Below, piece by piece: positions 35,113 to 44,132 of a stretch of 64,000 nt of DNA. The position numbers and the translations under genes are program-made. The notes below the pieces were generated by a model. The model had not been told where the DNA came from. It saw nothing but the letters and a program-made list of their open reading frames with translations, and did no database searches. The stretch covers positions 1,922,001 to 1,986,000 of the forward strand of contig NZ_CP065138.1 in the NCBI RefSeq assembly GCF_015693305.1, read 5' to 3'. This DNA comes from Sphingobium sp. Cam5-1. GTDB taxonomy: Bacteria > Pseudomonadota > Alphaproteobacteria > Sphingomonadales > Sphingomonadaceae. Positions within the stretch are counted from its first letter, which is position 1. Each line of letters begins with the position of its first letter.

Positions 35113-35399
35113 AAGTTCGCCCTTTTTTCCATGACGCACGGCAGGTCTTCCTGATCGATGCGGCATGGCCGCGGCCGCCATTCCGGCGCTCCGCCCTAAA
35201 CCTCGTTATAAGCGACCCATTCGGCTCGAAGCCGTCCCGGCGAAGGGAATAGAACCGTTAACGGCATAATGGCAATTCAATTTGCCAACATGAGCGAAGA
35301 TTTGCGCGCCTTTATTGCCACATACGCGGCAAATTATTGCTTCTTTGTCGAGGGGCGGAACTTTCCACCGAAGCGTGCGTAGTGTCGTGTTTTTGCCTG

Positions 35400-36398
35400 T
35401 TATCCTGCGTGATAGTCGCGATACCAGGAGACAAATCGAGGGACGCCGACCTCTATGCCGGTGGTTGGCGCGAAGCCGATATCCTGGGCGATCGCGCTGA
35501 TGTCCGCGAAGGTGGCGGGCACGTCGCCCGGCTGCATGGGCTGGAAATCAATCTCCGCCTTGCGCCCGATCGCCTGCTCCAGCACCGATATAAGATGCAT
35601 CAGCTCTTCGGGTCGATTGTTGCCGATATTGTAAAGCCGGTGCGGCGAACGGCTACCCCCCGCCTTTAGCGATCCATCATCCGCAGGCGCGTGATCAAGG
35701 CAGCCGATCACCCCGTTCACGATGTCGTCGACATAGGTGAAGTCGCGCTGCATCCGGCCATGGTTGAACACGGGGATCGGCTCCCCCGCCAGGATCTTCT
35801 TGGTGAAGATCCACATCGCCATGTCCGGGCGGCCCCAAGGGCCATAGACGGTGAAGAAGCGCAGGCCCGTCATCGGAATGCGGAAGAGATGGGCGTAAGT
35901 CTCGCTCATCAATTCATCGGCGCGCTTGGTCGCGGCGTAGAGCGAGACGGGATGATCGGCGCGATCCTCCACGCGGAAAGGCAGGCTGTCATTGCCGCCA
36001 TAGACCGAGGAGGATGAAGCATAGACCAGGTGCCGCACCCGCCGTTCGCGCGCCAGTTCGAGCATGTTGACATGGCCCGCGAGATTGGAGCGGACATAGG
36101 CATGCGGATTGATGAGCGAATAACGCACGCCCGCCTGCGCGCCCAGATGCACGATCGCCTCCACCGTCTGCCCCGCGAGCGCGGCGTGCAGCGCGTCCAT
36201 GTCGGCGAAATCCAGTTCGGCGAAGGTGAACAGCTTTCCATGCCGCTGTTGCAGCGCGGCGATCCGGTCCCGCTTCAACGAGACCTGATAATAGTCGTTC
36301 ATATTGTCGATGCCGATCACCGCTCGCCCGGCGGCAAGCAGCTGGTCGGCGACGGCCATGCCGATGAAGCCAGCCGCCCCGGTGACGAGGATGGTCAT
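35400..36398 (-). CDS. UDP-glucuronate 4-epimerase family protein
   Basis: A 332-aa extended short-chain dehydrogenase of the NAD-dependent epimerase family, most like UDP-glucuronate 4-epimerases (LspL/CapI). Features: GAAGFIGM for NAD binding, IDNMNDYY (typical of the GlcA epimerases), catalytic S/Y/K in ASSSSVYG and SLYAATK, and FFTVYGPWGRPDMA. It would provide UDP-galacturonate for cell-surface glycans. Sphingomonad glycosphingolipids carry uronic acids, so the role is plausible. It stands alone; the gap 35113-35399 has no clear gene. Confidence 0.9.
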   Translation of the reverse strand: MTILVTGAAGFIGMAVADQLLAAGRAVIGIDNMNDYYQVSLKRDRIAALQQRHGKLFTFAELDFADMDALHAALAGQTVEAIVHLGAQAGVRYSLINPHAYVRSNLAGHVNMLELARERRVRHLVYASSSSVYGGNDSLPFRVEDRADHPVSLYAATKRADELMSETYAHLFRIPMTGLRFFTVYGPWGRPDMAMWIFTKKILAGEPIPVFNHGRMQRDFTYVDDIVNGVIGCLDHAPADDGSLKAGGSRSPHRLYNIGNNRPEELMHLISVLEQAIGRKAEIDFQPMQPGDVPATFADISAIAQDIGFAPTTGIEVGVPRFVSWYRDYHAG

Positions 36399-36578
36399 GC
36401 GGCCACCAAGCTATGTGACAGGATCAGGTGGGTCGCCATGGGGAATCTCTTTCAGCCGTCGCGGGTTAGCCCCATCGTTAACAGACAATCCGACGCGCGA
36501 TGTAAAGGGCTTTCCCCCAAAGAGGCGGCCTGCTGCCCCAAATGAGGCAGTTTAGTCTTTCCCTAATCATTGAAGTTT

Positions 36579-37721
36579 ATGCGCTTTGCCATGGACATGG
36601 CATCGCATCCCCTGCCCAACGGCACCCGTGCCTATGGCCCCGCGCAGCGCGCTCGCTGGACCGCTTTGGCGGCGGAGGCGGCGGAGGCGAACGCCTTTTA
36701 CGCGCCGGACATGCTGTGCGCGGCGCTGGATCATCTGGCCGGGACACCGGGCGTGCGAATGGTCGAGGCACATGCGGGAGGGAAGTTGATCGGGTTGTTG
36801 CCGGTGACGGTGGCGGCGCAGCACGGTCGCCTGCCGCTTTCCTGCGTTACCAACTGGATGCACGAGCATTGCTTCTTTGGCGCGCCGTTGATCCGGCGGG
36901 GTGATGAGGTGGCGGCTTGGCGGGGATTGCTGGCGCACTTGGATGAGGCGCATTGGGCGGCGGGATTTTTGTATTTGCGGGGGTTGGACGCGGCGGGGGC
37001 GAACGCCGCCGCGCTGGAGGCGCTGTGCGTCGAGCAGCGGCGGGGGCGGCGCGAGGTGCATCGTTATGATCGCGCCATGCTGCGATCCGATCTGGATGCG
37101 GATGCCTATTGGGAAACGCATGTGCGCGCGAAGAAGCGCAAGGAGATCAGGCGGCTGCAAAAGCGGCTGGCGGACCTTGGCACGGTGAGCCAGCGCCTGC
37201 TGGTGGATCGGGCGGAGCTGCCGCATTGGTGTGCCGATTTTCTTGCGCTGGAGGCGTCGGGGTGGAAGGGGCGCGAAGGGTCGGCGCTTGGCTGTTCTCC
37301 GCAGGACGCAGCCTTTTTCCGGGCTGCTTGCGCGGCGGCTTTCGATGCCGGGTTGCTGCATTTCCTGCGCATTGACCTGGACGGGCGGGCGATCGCGATG
37401 CTGGCGAATTTCCGCCATGGCGAGGGCGCCTTTTCCTTCAAGATCGCCTTTGACGAGGAAATGGGGCGTTTTTCGCCAGGCGTGCTGATCGAGCTTGCGA
37501 ACCTGCATGCGGTGCAGGGTGATCCGGCGATCGGGTGGATGGACAGCTGTGCCGCGCCCGATCATCCGATGATCGACAGCCTGTGGGCCGAGCGGCGGAC
37601 CATCGTGCAATATCGCGTGGCGTTGCATGGGAGCGGGATCGACCGGATCAGGCGGACGGCGGCTTTCGCGCTGGCCAATGGCGTCGAGGCGATCGCCAGC
37701 CATATGAAGGGACAAGGATGA
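36579..37721 (+). CDS. GNAT acetyltransferase, BioF2/CelD-like
   Basis: A 380-aa protein with two tandem GNAT-like folds, as in the BioF2/CelD (Acetyltransf_6) family. The second half contains KKRKEIRRLQKRLADLG, ALEASGWKGREGSA and FKIAFDEEMGRFSPGVLIEL, which are typical. Relatives act in exopolysaccharide or cell-surface acylation. I start at ATG 36579. The stop overlaps the start of the cupin gene (ATGA), so both work together. A second member of the same family lies convergently at 38556-39623. Confidence 0.82.
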   Translation: MRFAMDMASHPLPNGTRAYGPAQRARWTALAAEAAEANAFYAPDMLCAALDHLAGTPGVRMVEAHAGGKLIGLLPVTVAAQHGRLPLSCVTNWMHEHCFFGAPLIRRGDEVAAWRGLLAHLDEAHWAAGFLYLRGLDAAGANAAALEALCVEQRRGRREVHRYDRAMLRSDLDADAYWETHVRAKKRKEIRRLQKRLADLGTVSQRLLVDRAELPHWCADFLALEASGWKGREGSALGCSPQDAAFFRAACAAAFDAGLLHFLRIDLDGRAIAMLANFRHGEGAFSFKIAFDEEMGRFSPGVLIELANLHAVQGDPAIGWMDSCAAPDHPMIDSLWAERRTIVQYRVALHGSGIDRIRRTAAFALANGVEAIASHMKGQG

Positions 37722-38578
37722 CTGCTCATTTGCCGATCAGCGCGCAGGTTTTCGATGAGGAGGCGCGGAGGATATTCGCGGGCGCCTATCCGGATGCGTC
37801 GGTGAAGTTGCATCATGGGCTTGTTGGGCATCCGCTGCTGGCGATCGAGGCATTGGCGGGACTTGCCGAGCGAATGCCTGCGGCTTCGGTCGAATATAAT
37901 CTGGGCAAGCTGCCTTTGGGCGTGCGGCCGGAAGATACGCCGTCCAACGGGCTGACATTGGGGGAGACGATCCGGACGATCGAGACCAATGGCAGTTGGG
38001 CGGTGCTGAAGAATGTCGAGCGGGATGCGGCCTATCGCGCGCTGCTGGACGCGGCGCTGGCGGAATTGGAGCCGATCGTGGATGCGCGGACGGGGCCGAT
38101 GCTGAACCGGGAGGCGTTTATTTTCCTGTCATCGCCGGGCAGCGTGACGCCGTTTCACATGGACCCGGAGCATAATATTTTGCTCCAGATCATGGGCGAA
38201 AAGGTGATGACGGTCTTTCCGGCGGGGGACGAGGAGTTGGTGCCTGCGGTGCAGAGCGAGGCTTTTCATGCGGGCGGACATCGTAACCTGAACTGGCGGG
38301 ATGAATTTCGCGGGCGCGGGACGGCGGTGAAGCTGCTGCCCGGCGATGCAATCCATGTGCCGGTGAAGGCGCCGCATTTCGTGGAGAATGGCGCGTGCGT
38401 GTCGGTCAGCCTGTCGGTGACTTGGCGGTCGGAGCGGAGCGTCGCCGAGAGCGAGCTGCATGGGCTGAACGCGCTGCTGCGGCGGCGGAGATTGCCGGTG
38501 GGGCGGATCGGCGCGGCGCCGGAGCGGCAGGGCGTTCGGCGGCTCGCTTACCGGATCATGCGGAAGCTGGGCGCTTAA
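37718..38578 (+). CDS. Cupin-like (JmjC/cupin_8) protein
   Basis: A 286-aa cupin-fold protein. The core around residues 140-235 shows SPGSVTPFHMDPEHNILLQ with the H-x-D iron pair, GEKVMTVFP and PGDAIHVPVKAPHFVEN with the distal His, suggesting a non-heme iron site. Family members have been annotated as transcriptional regulators or hydroxylases; no function is known. It is translationally coupled to the acetyltransferase before it. Its last 23 bases overlap the 3' end of the convergent acetyltransferase gene. Confidence 0.8.
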   Translation: MTAHLPISAQVFDEEARRIFAGAYPDASVKLHHGLVGHPLLAIEALAGLAERMPAASVEYNLGKLPLGVRPEDTPSNGLTLGETIRTIETNGSWAVLKNVERDAAYRALLDAALAELEPIVDARTGPMLNREAFIFLSSPGSVTPFHMDPEHNILLQIMGEKVMTVFPAGDEELVPAVQSEAFHAGGHRNLNWRDEFRGRGTAVKLLPGDAIHVPVKAPHFVENGACVSVSLSVTWRSERSVAESELHGLNALLRRRRLPVGRIGAAPERQGVRRLAYRIMRKLGA

Positions 38579-39623
38579 GCAGGCGGCGGAGCAGCGCTTC
38601 GGCTTCCAGCGCGGGCGAGAAGCGTTCCAGCACCCACCATTCGAGCGCCTCTTCGCGCGTGGCGAGGCTTTGCTTGTAGCGGTCCTTCCCCGCGAGGAGG
38701 GAGTAGAGGGTTAGGCCGCGCTCTGCATAATGCGCGACGGCGGCGGTGTGGCAGAGGAAGCCGGGCTTGTCCTTGGCCGTGCGGGGGGTGGCGAAGGCGG
38801 ACTGGTAGTTCAGCGCCTGGCCCCTGTGGATGAAGTTGACCAGCAGGCCAACGGGGCCGCCTTCATCGGTGAAGCGGAGGAGTTCGACTTCGCCGCTGGG
38901 GATGCCTTTGCGCGTGAGGGTCTGGAGGAAGCGGCGGAAGGCTGGATCTTCCCAAGCATTGTCATCGTGGCGGCCTTCATTGAGGGCGCGCATTTCTTCG
39001 AGCCATGTGGCGGCTTCGTCTGCTGTGGCGGCGGTGACAGTGGGGAGGCCGTTATGGTCCTTGATGGCGCGGCGAATCTGGCTGCGGGTGTTGGCGCTGA
39101 GCAGGGAGAGATAGTCGCCATTGGCGGCGCGGATGGCTTCGAGGTCGGCTTGGTAGACGGGTGAGCGGTCAAGGCGGGTGGCGCGGTGGGTGCGCAGGCC
39201 GAGCAAAGGAGAGCCGGGCGTAATGCCGCTGAGGCGGAGGGCGCGCCAGTCGGTGCGGCGCTGGAGGGCCGTGTGGAAGGCTTGGGCGGATTCGGTTTCC
39301 AGGCCGCGTTTGGCGAGGAGGCCGTTATATTCGACATAAGGCCGGTCGGCGGCGGGATCGCCCGACTGGTTGAGCGAGAGGGTGGCGCAGCGGCCGAGCA
39401 GCCGTGGCTGCATCGCGTGGCCTGTGAGTGCGAGGGCGACGTCCCTGCCCTCTCCGTCCGTGACGCTCAGCAGGTCGGGGCGGACGGCGTAGCTTTCGAG
39501 CCAACTGCTGGTCCAGGTCCAGCCCAGGAAGAAGGAGGCGTCCGATGCTGCCTCAAGCGCTTGCCAGCGCGGGGCCAGCGCGGCGAGATCGGGCAAGGGG
39601 GAGAAGTGGGCGGTAAGGGCCAT
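38556..39623 (-). CDS. GNAT acetyltransferase, BioF2/CelD-like (second copy)
   Basis: A 355-aa protein of the same BioF2/CelD-like family as 36579-37721, but clearly diverged. SANTRSQIRRAIKDH, EEMRALNEGRHDD and FIHRGQALNYQSAFA are the diagnostic parts. ATG 39623 has AGAGG in front; an upstream TTG is less likely. It overlaps the cupin gene tail-to-tail by 23 bp and is followed upstream by an Mpo1-like gene on the same strand, which hints at lipid or glycan surface modification. Confidence 0.82.
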   Translation of the reverse strand: MALTAHFSPLPDLAALAPRWQALEAASDASFFLGWTWTSSWLESYAVRPDLLSVTDGEGRDVALALTGHAMQPRLLGRCATLSLNQSGDPAADRPYVEYNGLLAKRGLETESAQAFHTALQRRTDWRALRLSGITPGSPLLGLRTHRATRLDRSPVYQADLEAIRAANGDYLSLLSANTRSQIRRAIKDHNGLPTVTAATADEAATWLEEMRALNEGRHDDNAWEDPAFRRFLQTLTRKGIPSGEVELLRFTDEGGPVGLLVNFIHRGQALNYQSAFATPRTAKDKPGFLCHTAAVAHYAERGLTLYSLLAGKDRYKQSLATREEALEWWVLERFSPALEAEALLRRLLKRPASA

Positions 39624-39677
39624 CGCCGCCTCTTGTGGCAGAGCCGCGGGGGCGGTCAAGTCACTGGAGGGGATGCC

Positions 39678-40043
39678 TTAGAGGTTGAGGCGCTTGGCGG
39701 GGTCGATCGATCCGTCGGGGCGGACGCCTGCGTGGGCGAGATCGCGGCGCATGCGCCCCGTGAGGAAGCGGAACCACATGCGGAAATCGGCGCGCAGGGA
39801 CCAGAGGGGATGACGAAAGGTCGCGGGCTGGTTGCCTTCGATAAGAGCGTGCGCCACCCAAGCGAAGCCGTAACCGGCGACAGGCAAGGCCGGAAGCAGC
39901 CACCAGCGGCCAGTCAACGGCATCAGGCCGAGCAGCAGGACAACGGCGCTGGTTCCCGCATAGTGCATCGCCCTTGTCGCGGGGCGTGCATGTTCCTGAA
40001 GATAATAAGGCCAGAAATCACTGAACGCCGCGACATCGCGCAT
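39678..40043 (-). CDS. Mpo1-like protein (DUF962)
   Basis: A 121-aa membrane protein of the DUF962/Mpo1 family with two or three hydrophobic segments. Conserved histidines: YYLQEHARPATRAMHYAGT and VAHALIEGNQPATFRHPLWS. Yeast Mpo1 is an Fe(II)-dependent dioxygenase that removes one carbon from 2-hydroxy fatty acids of phytosphingosine. In a sphingomonad, whose glycosphingolipids contain 2-hydroxymyristate, a role in sphingolipid acyl turnover is attractive but inferred. Confidence 0.85.
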   Translation of the reverse strand: MRDVAAFSDFWPYYLQEHARPATRAMHYAGTSAVVLLLGLMPLTGRWWLLPALPVAGYGFAWVAHALIEGNQPATFRHPLWSLRADFRMWFRFLTGRMRRDLAHAGVRPDGSIDPAKRLNL

Positions 40044-40106
40044 GCCATCCTCCCGCTGAGGAGGAACGGGCTAGAGCCAAGTTCAATCCATGTTAAGAGC
40101 GATGCG

Positions 40107-41078
40107 TCAGGCCGTGTGCGATTCAGGGGCGAAAAGGAAATAGTCGTAGGCCGCTCGCGCCACTTCGGCCATGATGCGGTCGCGCGCGGCGTGGCCGCGA
40201 TGATCCTTCATGACGAAGACGGAAATGGCGATCGGGCGGCCATCCGGCAGGGTGATGATGCCGGTGTCATTGCCGAGGCCATTGAGCGTGCCTGTCTTGT
40301 GCGCGATCGGCGTGCCGGGCGGGAGCATGGCGACGAGGCGCGCCTTGCCCGTCTTGCACCGCGCCATGATGCCGAGCAGCATGGCCGTGCTGCCCTTCTT
40401 CAACGCCCTGCCGTGCTGGATGGTCGAGAGGAGGTCGTTCATCGCGCGCGGCGTGGAGGTGTCGCGAGGATCGGCGGCAAAGGCGATGTTGGGTAGGTCC
40501 CGCGCATCCCGCGCGCGCGATGACAGGGAGGTTTCGACCTCGTCCCCTGCCCCGCTCGCTCCCACCTTTGCGCGGGCGAGCAGTTGGGCGGTGTTGCTGT
40601 CCACCCGCTGGCCGCGAATGCCGAGCGACTGGAGCCAGCCATTGACCGCCTGCGGCCCGCCAGCGCGGGCGACGAGCGCGTCGGTCGCTTCATTGTCGCT
40701 GCGGGTGAGCATCAGGTCGAGCAAGGTCGTGACCGGCATCGGCGTGCCGAGGCGCGGCAGCTTTTCATCGAAACGCAGTGTGCCCGCGTCGGCGAGCGAC
40801 AATATCTTGCCCGCCACCGCGACCTTGTACGTGCTGGCCATGGGGAAGAGCGTGTCGCCGTTCAGCTCCAGCGTCTCGCCACTGCGCAGGTCGCGCACCG
40901 CTATGCCGACGGTGCCGTCGCTGAGCGCGGCGAAGCGGGAGAATTCGCCGAGCAGGCGCGATTGGGCCGTTTGATGCACCACATTGGGCTGGGGACCGAA
41001 GGCATCCGCCGTGGGCAGCGGTGCGAGAAACAGGCCGAGGCCCGCCAAAAGGGCGGTCGTGAAGGAAAGGCGTGGCAT
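40107..41078 (-). CDS. Class A-like beta-lactamase / serine hydrolase lacking Glu166
   Basis: A 323-aa secreted protein with signal peptide (about 1-26) and a class A beta-lactamase fold. Seen: S82-T-Y-K85 (Ser70-x-x-Lys), S127-D-N129 (SDN loop) and K261-T-G263 (KTG). The omega loop [17 protein letters not shown] aligns with the usual E-x-x-L-N..DPRDTTTP, but the position of Glu166 is Arg193. Without this general base a hydrolytic enzyme would deacylate poorly, so it may be a penicillin-binding or altered-mechanism member. Divergent from ung, 84 bp between starts. Confidence 0.82.
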   Translation of the reverse strand: MPRLSFTTALLAGLGLFLAPLPTADAFGPQPNVVHQTAQSRLLGEFSRFAALSDGTVGIAVRDLRSGETLELNGDTLFPMASTYKVAVAGKILSLADAGTLRFDEKLPRLGTPMPVTTLLDLMLTRSDNEATDALVARAGGPQAVNGWLQSLGIRGQRVDSNTAQLLARAKVGASGAGDEVETSLSSRARDARDLPNIAFAADPRDTSTPRAMNDLLSTIQHGRALKKGSTAMLLGIMARCKTGKARLVAMLPPGTPIAHKTGTLNGLGNDTGIITLPDGRPIAISVFVMKDHRGHAARDRIMAEVARAAYDYFLFAPESHTA

Positions 41079-41162
41079 GATTTTCCTTTCCCTCATTTGC
41101 GGGCGCGGAGCAAGGCCGCCGTGCAGTTGACAGGCCGTTGCCGGGCAGGTCATCAGGCGATC

Positions 41163-41855
41163 ATGACCGCAACGATCAAACTCGACGAAAGCTGGCGCGC
41201 CCCGCTGCGCGAGGAATTCGACCGCCCCTATATGCAGGGACTCAAGACGTTTCTGGAAGAGGAGAAGCGGCAGGGAAAACGCATATTTCCCAAGGGGAGC
41301 GAATATTTCCGCGCGCTGGACCTGACGCCGCTCGGCCATGTGAAGGCGGTGATATTGGGGCAGGACCCCTATCATGGCGAGGGGCAGGCGCATGGGCTGT
41401 GCTTCAGCGTGCAGCCGGGGGTGCGGACGCCGCCGTCGCTCAAGAATATCTACAAGGAGCTGAAGAGCGACCTGGGCATAGACGCGCCGCGTCATGGGTT
41501 TCTGGAGCATTGGGCGCGGCAGGGCGTGCTGTTGTTGAACAGTGTGCTGTCGGTCGAGATGGGGCGCGCTGCGTCACACCAGAAGCGCGGCTGGGAAGAA
41601 TTTACCGATGCGATCATTCGGCTGGTCAACGGCCAGGAGGAGCCGGTCGTGTTCCTGCTGTGGGGTGCTTATGCACAGCGGAAGGCGGCGTTTGTGGATC
41701 AGGCGCGGCATCTGGTGTTGAAGGCGGCGCATCCCTCTCCGCTGTCGGCGCATAACGGGTTTTTGGGGTGTCGGCATTTCTCGCAGGCTAATGCCTTTTT
41801 GGAGGTGAAGGGACGTGGGGCGATTGATTGGGCTTTGCCCGAATGTGGGGTTTGA
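41163..41855 (+). CDS. ung: Uracil-DNA glycosylase
   Basis: A 230-aa family 1 uracil-DNA glycosylase. The catalytic water-activating motif [18 protein letters not shown] is at residues ~65-82, [10 protein letters not shown] in the middle and [18 protein letters not shown] (Leu-intercalation loop) at the C-terminus. It removes uracil from DNA. I start at ATG 41163; a longer open frame to 40584 only mirrors the beta-lactamase gene. Dispersed palindromes follow the stop. Confidence 0.96.
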   Translation: MTATIKLDESWRAPLREEFDRPYMQGLKTFLEEEKRQGKRIFPKGSEYFRALDLTPLGHVKAVILGQDPYHGEGQAHGLCFSVQPGVRTPPSLKNIYKELKSDLGIDAPRHGFLEHWARQGVLLLNSVLSVEMGRAASHQKRGWEEFTDAIIRLVNGQEEPVVFLLWGAYAQRKAAFVDQARHLVLKAAHPSPLSAHNGFLGCRHFSQANAFLEVKGRGAIDWALPECGV

Positions 41856-42091
41856 TCGGCATTGATCGCTGATCGTGATGCCAGCGGAGGCTGGTATCTT
41901 GGGAGGTCGCGTTCGGTCTGGTGGCCTGAGATCCCAGCGTTCGCTGGGATGACGGAGTTTTCGGGAAGAGGTCGTCGTGCCCCTCTCCCGTTCGCGGGAG
42001 AGGGAGGGACCCGCCGCGCAAGCGGTGGGAGGGTGAGGGGTCGCGTTCCCACCTTCATCCAACTTCTCCCGCTGGCGGGAGAAGGGTTAAG
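41856..42091. repeat. Cluster of dispersed palindromes between ung and the spermidine-synthase-like gene
   Basis: Four inverted repeats and no gene. CCAGC-GGAG-GCTGG at 41881-41894, ATCCCAGCG-TT-CGCTGGGAT at 41931-41950 (same family as 3352 and 43502), CTCTCCCG-TTCG-CGGGAGAG near 41983-42002, and CTTCTCCCGC-TG-GCGGGAGAAG at 42063-42084 (10-bp stem). The last lies 8 bp after the stop of the minus-strand gene and could end both convergent transcripts. Confidence 0.7.
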
Positions 42092-42763
42092 TCAGCGTTT
42101 TTGGGCGAACCAGATGACGTGGCGGGGGCCTTTGCCATTGTCGCGGGCTTTGACCGCTACCTCATCGACCAGAAAGCCCGCGTCACGGAGGCGGCGGGTG
42201 AAGGCGGCGTCGGGGGCGGCGGACCAGATGGCGAGGATGCCGCCGGGCTTCAGCGCGGCCTTGGCGGTGGAGAGGCCAGCAGAGGAATAGAGCCGGTCGT
42301 TGGCGGGCGCGGTGAGACCGTCGGGGCCGTTGTCTACGTCGAGGAGGATCGCGTCATAGCGTTGCTGGCCTGCGGCGATCTCTACCGCGACATCGCTTTC
42401 GATCAGGGTGACTCGCGGGTCGTCCAGGCAACCTGCCGCCAGTTCCACCATCGGACCCCGTGCCCATTCGATGATCTTGGGCACCAGTTCGACCACCGTG
42501 GCGCGGCCGTCCTGCCCCATGCCCGCAAGCGCCGCGCGCAGTGTGAAGCCCATGCCGTAACCGCCGATCAGGAGATGCGGCGCCTTTCGGCCCTTCAGAC
42601 GCTCAAGCGACATGACGGCTAGCGCCTTTTCCGAACCGCTCATGCGGCTGCTCATCAGCTCGTTGCGGTCGAGAACGATCATGTGATCGCCGCCCCGGCT
42701 ATAGAGTTTCAGTTCCTGTCCGCCCGGCACGGCGGCGGTGTCGATGAGTATGCGAGGGGTCAC
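42092..42763 (-). CDS. Spermidine synthase-like methyltransferase-fold protein
   Basis: A 223-aa protein with the Rossmann fold of the spermidine synthase/methyltransferase superfamily. LLIGGYGMGFTLRAALA is the nucleotide/SAM-binding loop, VVELVPKIIEW follows as motif II, and DAILLDVDNGPDGLT resembles the polyamine synthase active-site loop. I favour GTG 42763 with AAGGA before it; ATG 42793 is the alternative. It is shorter than true SpeE (about 280 aa) and lacks the N-terminal beta domain, so substrate is uncertain. Confidence 0.78.
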   Translation of the reverse strand: MTPRILIDTAAVPGGQELKLYSRGGDHMIVLDRNELMSSRMSGSEKALAVMSLERLKGRKAPHLLIGGYGMGFTLRAALAGMGQDGRATVVELVPKIIEWARGPMVELAAGCLDDPRVTLIESDVAVEIAAGQQRYDAILLDVDNGPDGLTAPANDRLYSSAGLSTAKAALKPGGILAIWSAAPDAAFTRRLRDAGFLVDEVAVKARDNGKGPRHVIWFAQKR

Positions 42764-42903
42764 TGGCAGGTCCTTGTGTCGATGGCCCCGCATGGCAGCT
42801 TGCTTGATCCTAGGCAAATCATCAAAGGCTGGCGCAAGAGGCGCCCTGCCCCTATCTCGCGGACAGCCCCCTTTCCCCTTCCCCAGCAGGCAGTCCTTTT
42901 TTC

Positions 42904-43350
42904 ATGCGCTATTTCCTCGACACCGAATTCAACGGATTTGCAGGCGCGCTGATCAGCGTCGCGCTGGTGCCGGAATTTGGCGACGATGAATTTTACGTGT
43001 CGCTGCCGCTGGCGGAGGAGCCGCATGGCTGGGTGCAGCGCAACGTCATCCCCTATCTGCGCCATGTGCCGCCGGGGATCGACATGGAATTGAGCCGGGT
43101 CGAGGCTGCGCATCATCTGGCGGATTATCTGGCGGGCGATCCGGAGCCGGTGATCGTCGCCGACTGGCCGGAGGATCTGGCGCATTTCTGCGCGCTGCTG
43201 GTGACCGGGCCGGGGCAGATGGTGGATATGAACGGGTTGCAGTTGCAGCTGGTGAATGCGGCGGGATTTAGTGCGGCGGCCAATAGCAGGATACCGCATA
43301 ATGCGCTGCATGATGCGCGGGCTTTGCGGGATTTTTGTTTGGGGGGGTGA
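42904..43350 (+). CDS. DEDDh 3'-5' exoribonuclease (Rv2179c-like)
   Basis: A 148-aa exonuclease-fold protein. Asp-x-Glu appears at the N-terminus (RYFLDTEFNG), a second acidic site at VADWPEDLAHF and the terminal H-x4-D in PHNALHDARAL, giving a DEDDh set. This fits the small Rv2179c-type 3'-5' exoribonuclease family. It lies alone, followed at once by a CCCTCTCCCC hairpin. Confidence 0.82.
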   Translation: MRYFLDTEFNGFAGALISVALVPEFGDDEFYVSLPLAEEPHGWVQRNVIPYLRHVPPGIDMELSRVEAAHHLADYLAGDPEPVIVADWPEDLAHFCALLVTGPGQMVDMNGLQLQLVNAAGFSAAANSRIPHNALHDARALRDFCLGG

Positions 43351-43363
43351 GGGGTGAGATGTT

Positions 43364-43585
43364 CCCTCTCCCCTTTAGGGGAGAGGGTTAGGGAGAGGGG
43401 AGCGAGGTTGACTTTACAGTCCCCTCTCCCGCCTTCGCTTCACTCGGCACCCTCTCCCCTGAAGGGGAGAGGGAAGTATGGACGTAGCTAAATAACCCCG
43501 TCATCCCAGCGGAAGCTGGGATCTCGTGAGGCTGGGTCGTGCACTATCGCCTGAGATGCCAGCTTTCGTTGGCATGACGAAGTTT
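43364..43585. repeat. Composite dispersed repeat: two identical hairpins plus an inverted palindrome pair
   Basis: CCCTCTCCCC-TTTA-GGGGAGAGGG (43364-43387) recurs as CCCTCTCCCC-TGAA-GGGGAGAGGG (43450-43473). Then GTCATCCCAGC-GGAA-GCTGGGATCTC (43500-43525) is followed, in opposite orientation, by GAGATGCCAGC..GTTGGCATGAC (43553-43578). No gene is present in 43351-43664. The layout resembles REP pairs (a repeat and its inverted partner), here flanking about 27 bp. Confidence 0.7.
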
Positions 43586-43664
43586 GCCCCCCCCCAAAAC
43601 GGATCGAGGCCCGGTCCTGCTTGCGCAGGCCGAGCCTCATTCCCTCTCCGAACCGGTGGACGGA

Positions 43665-44009
43665 TCAGCCGTCGTAGTCGCCGCCGACATTCTGGTTGCG
43701 CGGCGGGGCTGCAGCGGTGAGGCGCAGGGCCTCTGCCGACTGGGCGATCGATCCGATTTCGTCCGGCGTGTCGTCGTCGTCGATCTGCACCTTTTGCAGC
43801 GACCCAACGAGCGAATCATGCAATTCGGCCGGGAGAACGGTTTCTTCAGCGATCTCGCGCAGGGCGACGACCGGGTTTTTATCGCGGTCGCGGTCCAACG
43901 TCAGTTCAGCGCCACCGGAAATCTCACGGGCGCGCTGCGCCGCAAGCAGGACGAGGTCAAAACGGTTGGTAACCTTGTCGACGCAATCTTCGACGGTAAC
44001 GCGGGCCAA
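43665..44009 (-). CDS. rpoZ: RNA polymerase omega subunit, TTG start
   Basis: A 114-aa omega subunit. The N-terminus (M)[20 protein letters not shown] and the following [29 protein letters not shown] are the well-known alphaproteobacterial sequence. The start codon must be TTG at 44009 because the conserved protein begins there, with AGGAG about 8 bases upstream and no ATG in place. Omega stabilises beta' and takes part in (p)ppGpp response. The adjacent spoT often found downstream is not present here. Confidence 0.92.
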   Translation of the reverse strand: MARVTVEDCVDKVTNRFDLVLLAAQRAREISGGAELTLDRDRDKNPVVALREIAEETVLPAELHDSLVGSLQKVQIDDDDTPDEIGSIAQSAEALRLTAAAPPRNQNVGGDYDG

Positions 44010-44132
44010 ACGGGCGCTCCTGGCAAAATGATGGAAATCGTGAGGGGAGCGCCTATCAGCGGGCGGGCGCGGAGTCAATGAAAAGCCCATAAAGCCGTGG
44101 CGCATAGCGGCAATTAGGCGCATGAACGGGAT

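Noticed and set aside
35269..35382. A 37-codon frame between kdsD and the epimerase gene
   Set aside because: No ribosome-binding site, no conserved feature and unusual composition for this genome; treated as noncoding spacer.
36567..37715. A 382-codon minus-strand frame opposite the first acetyltransferase
   Set aside because: Pro/Arg/Gln-rich shadow; the plus strand gives a clear BioF2-like protein coupled to the cupin gene.
40584..41162. A 193-residue N-terminal extension of uracil-DNA glycosylase
   Set aside because: It lies opposite the beta-lactamase gene and is low-complexity; Ung starts properly at ATG 41163.
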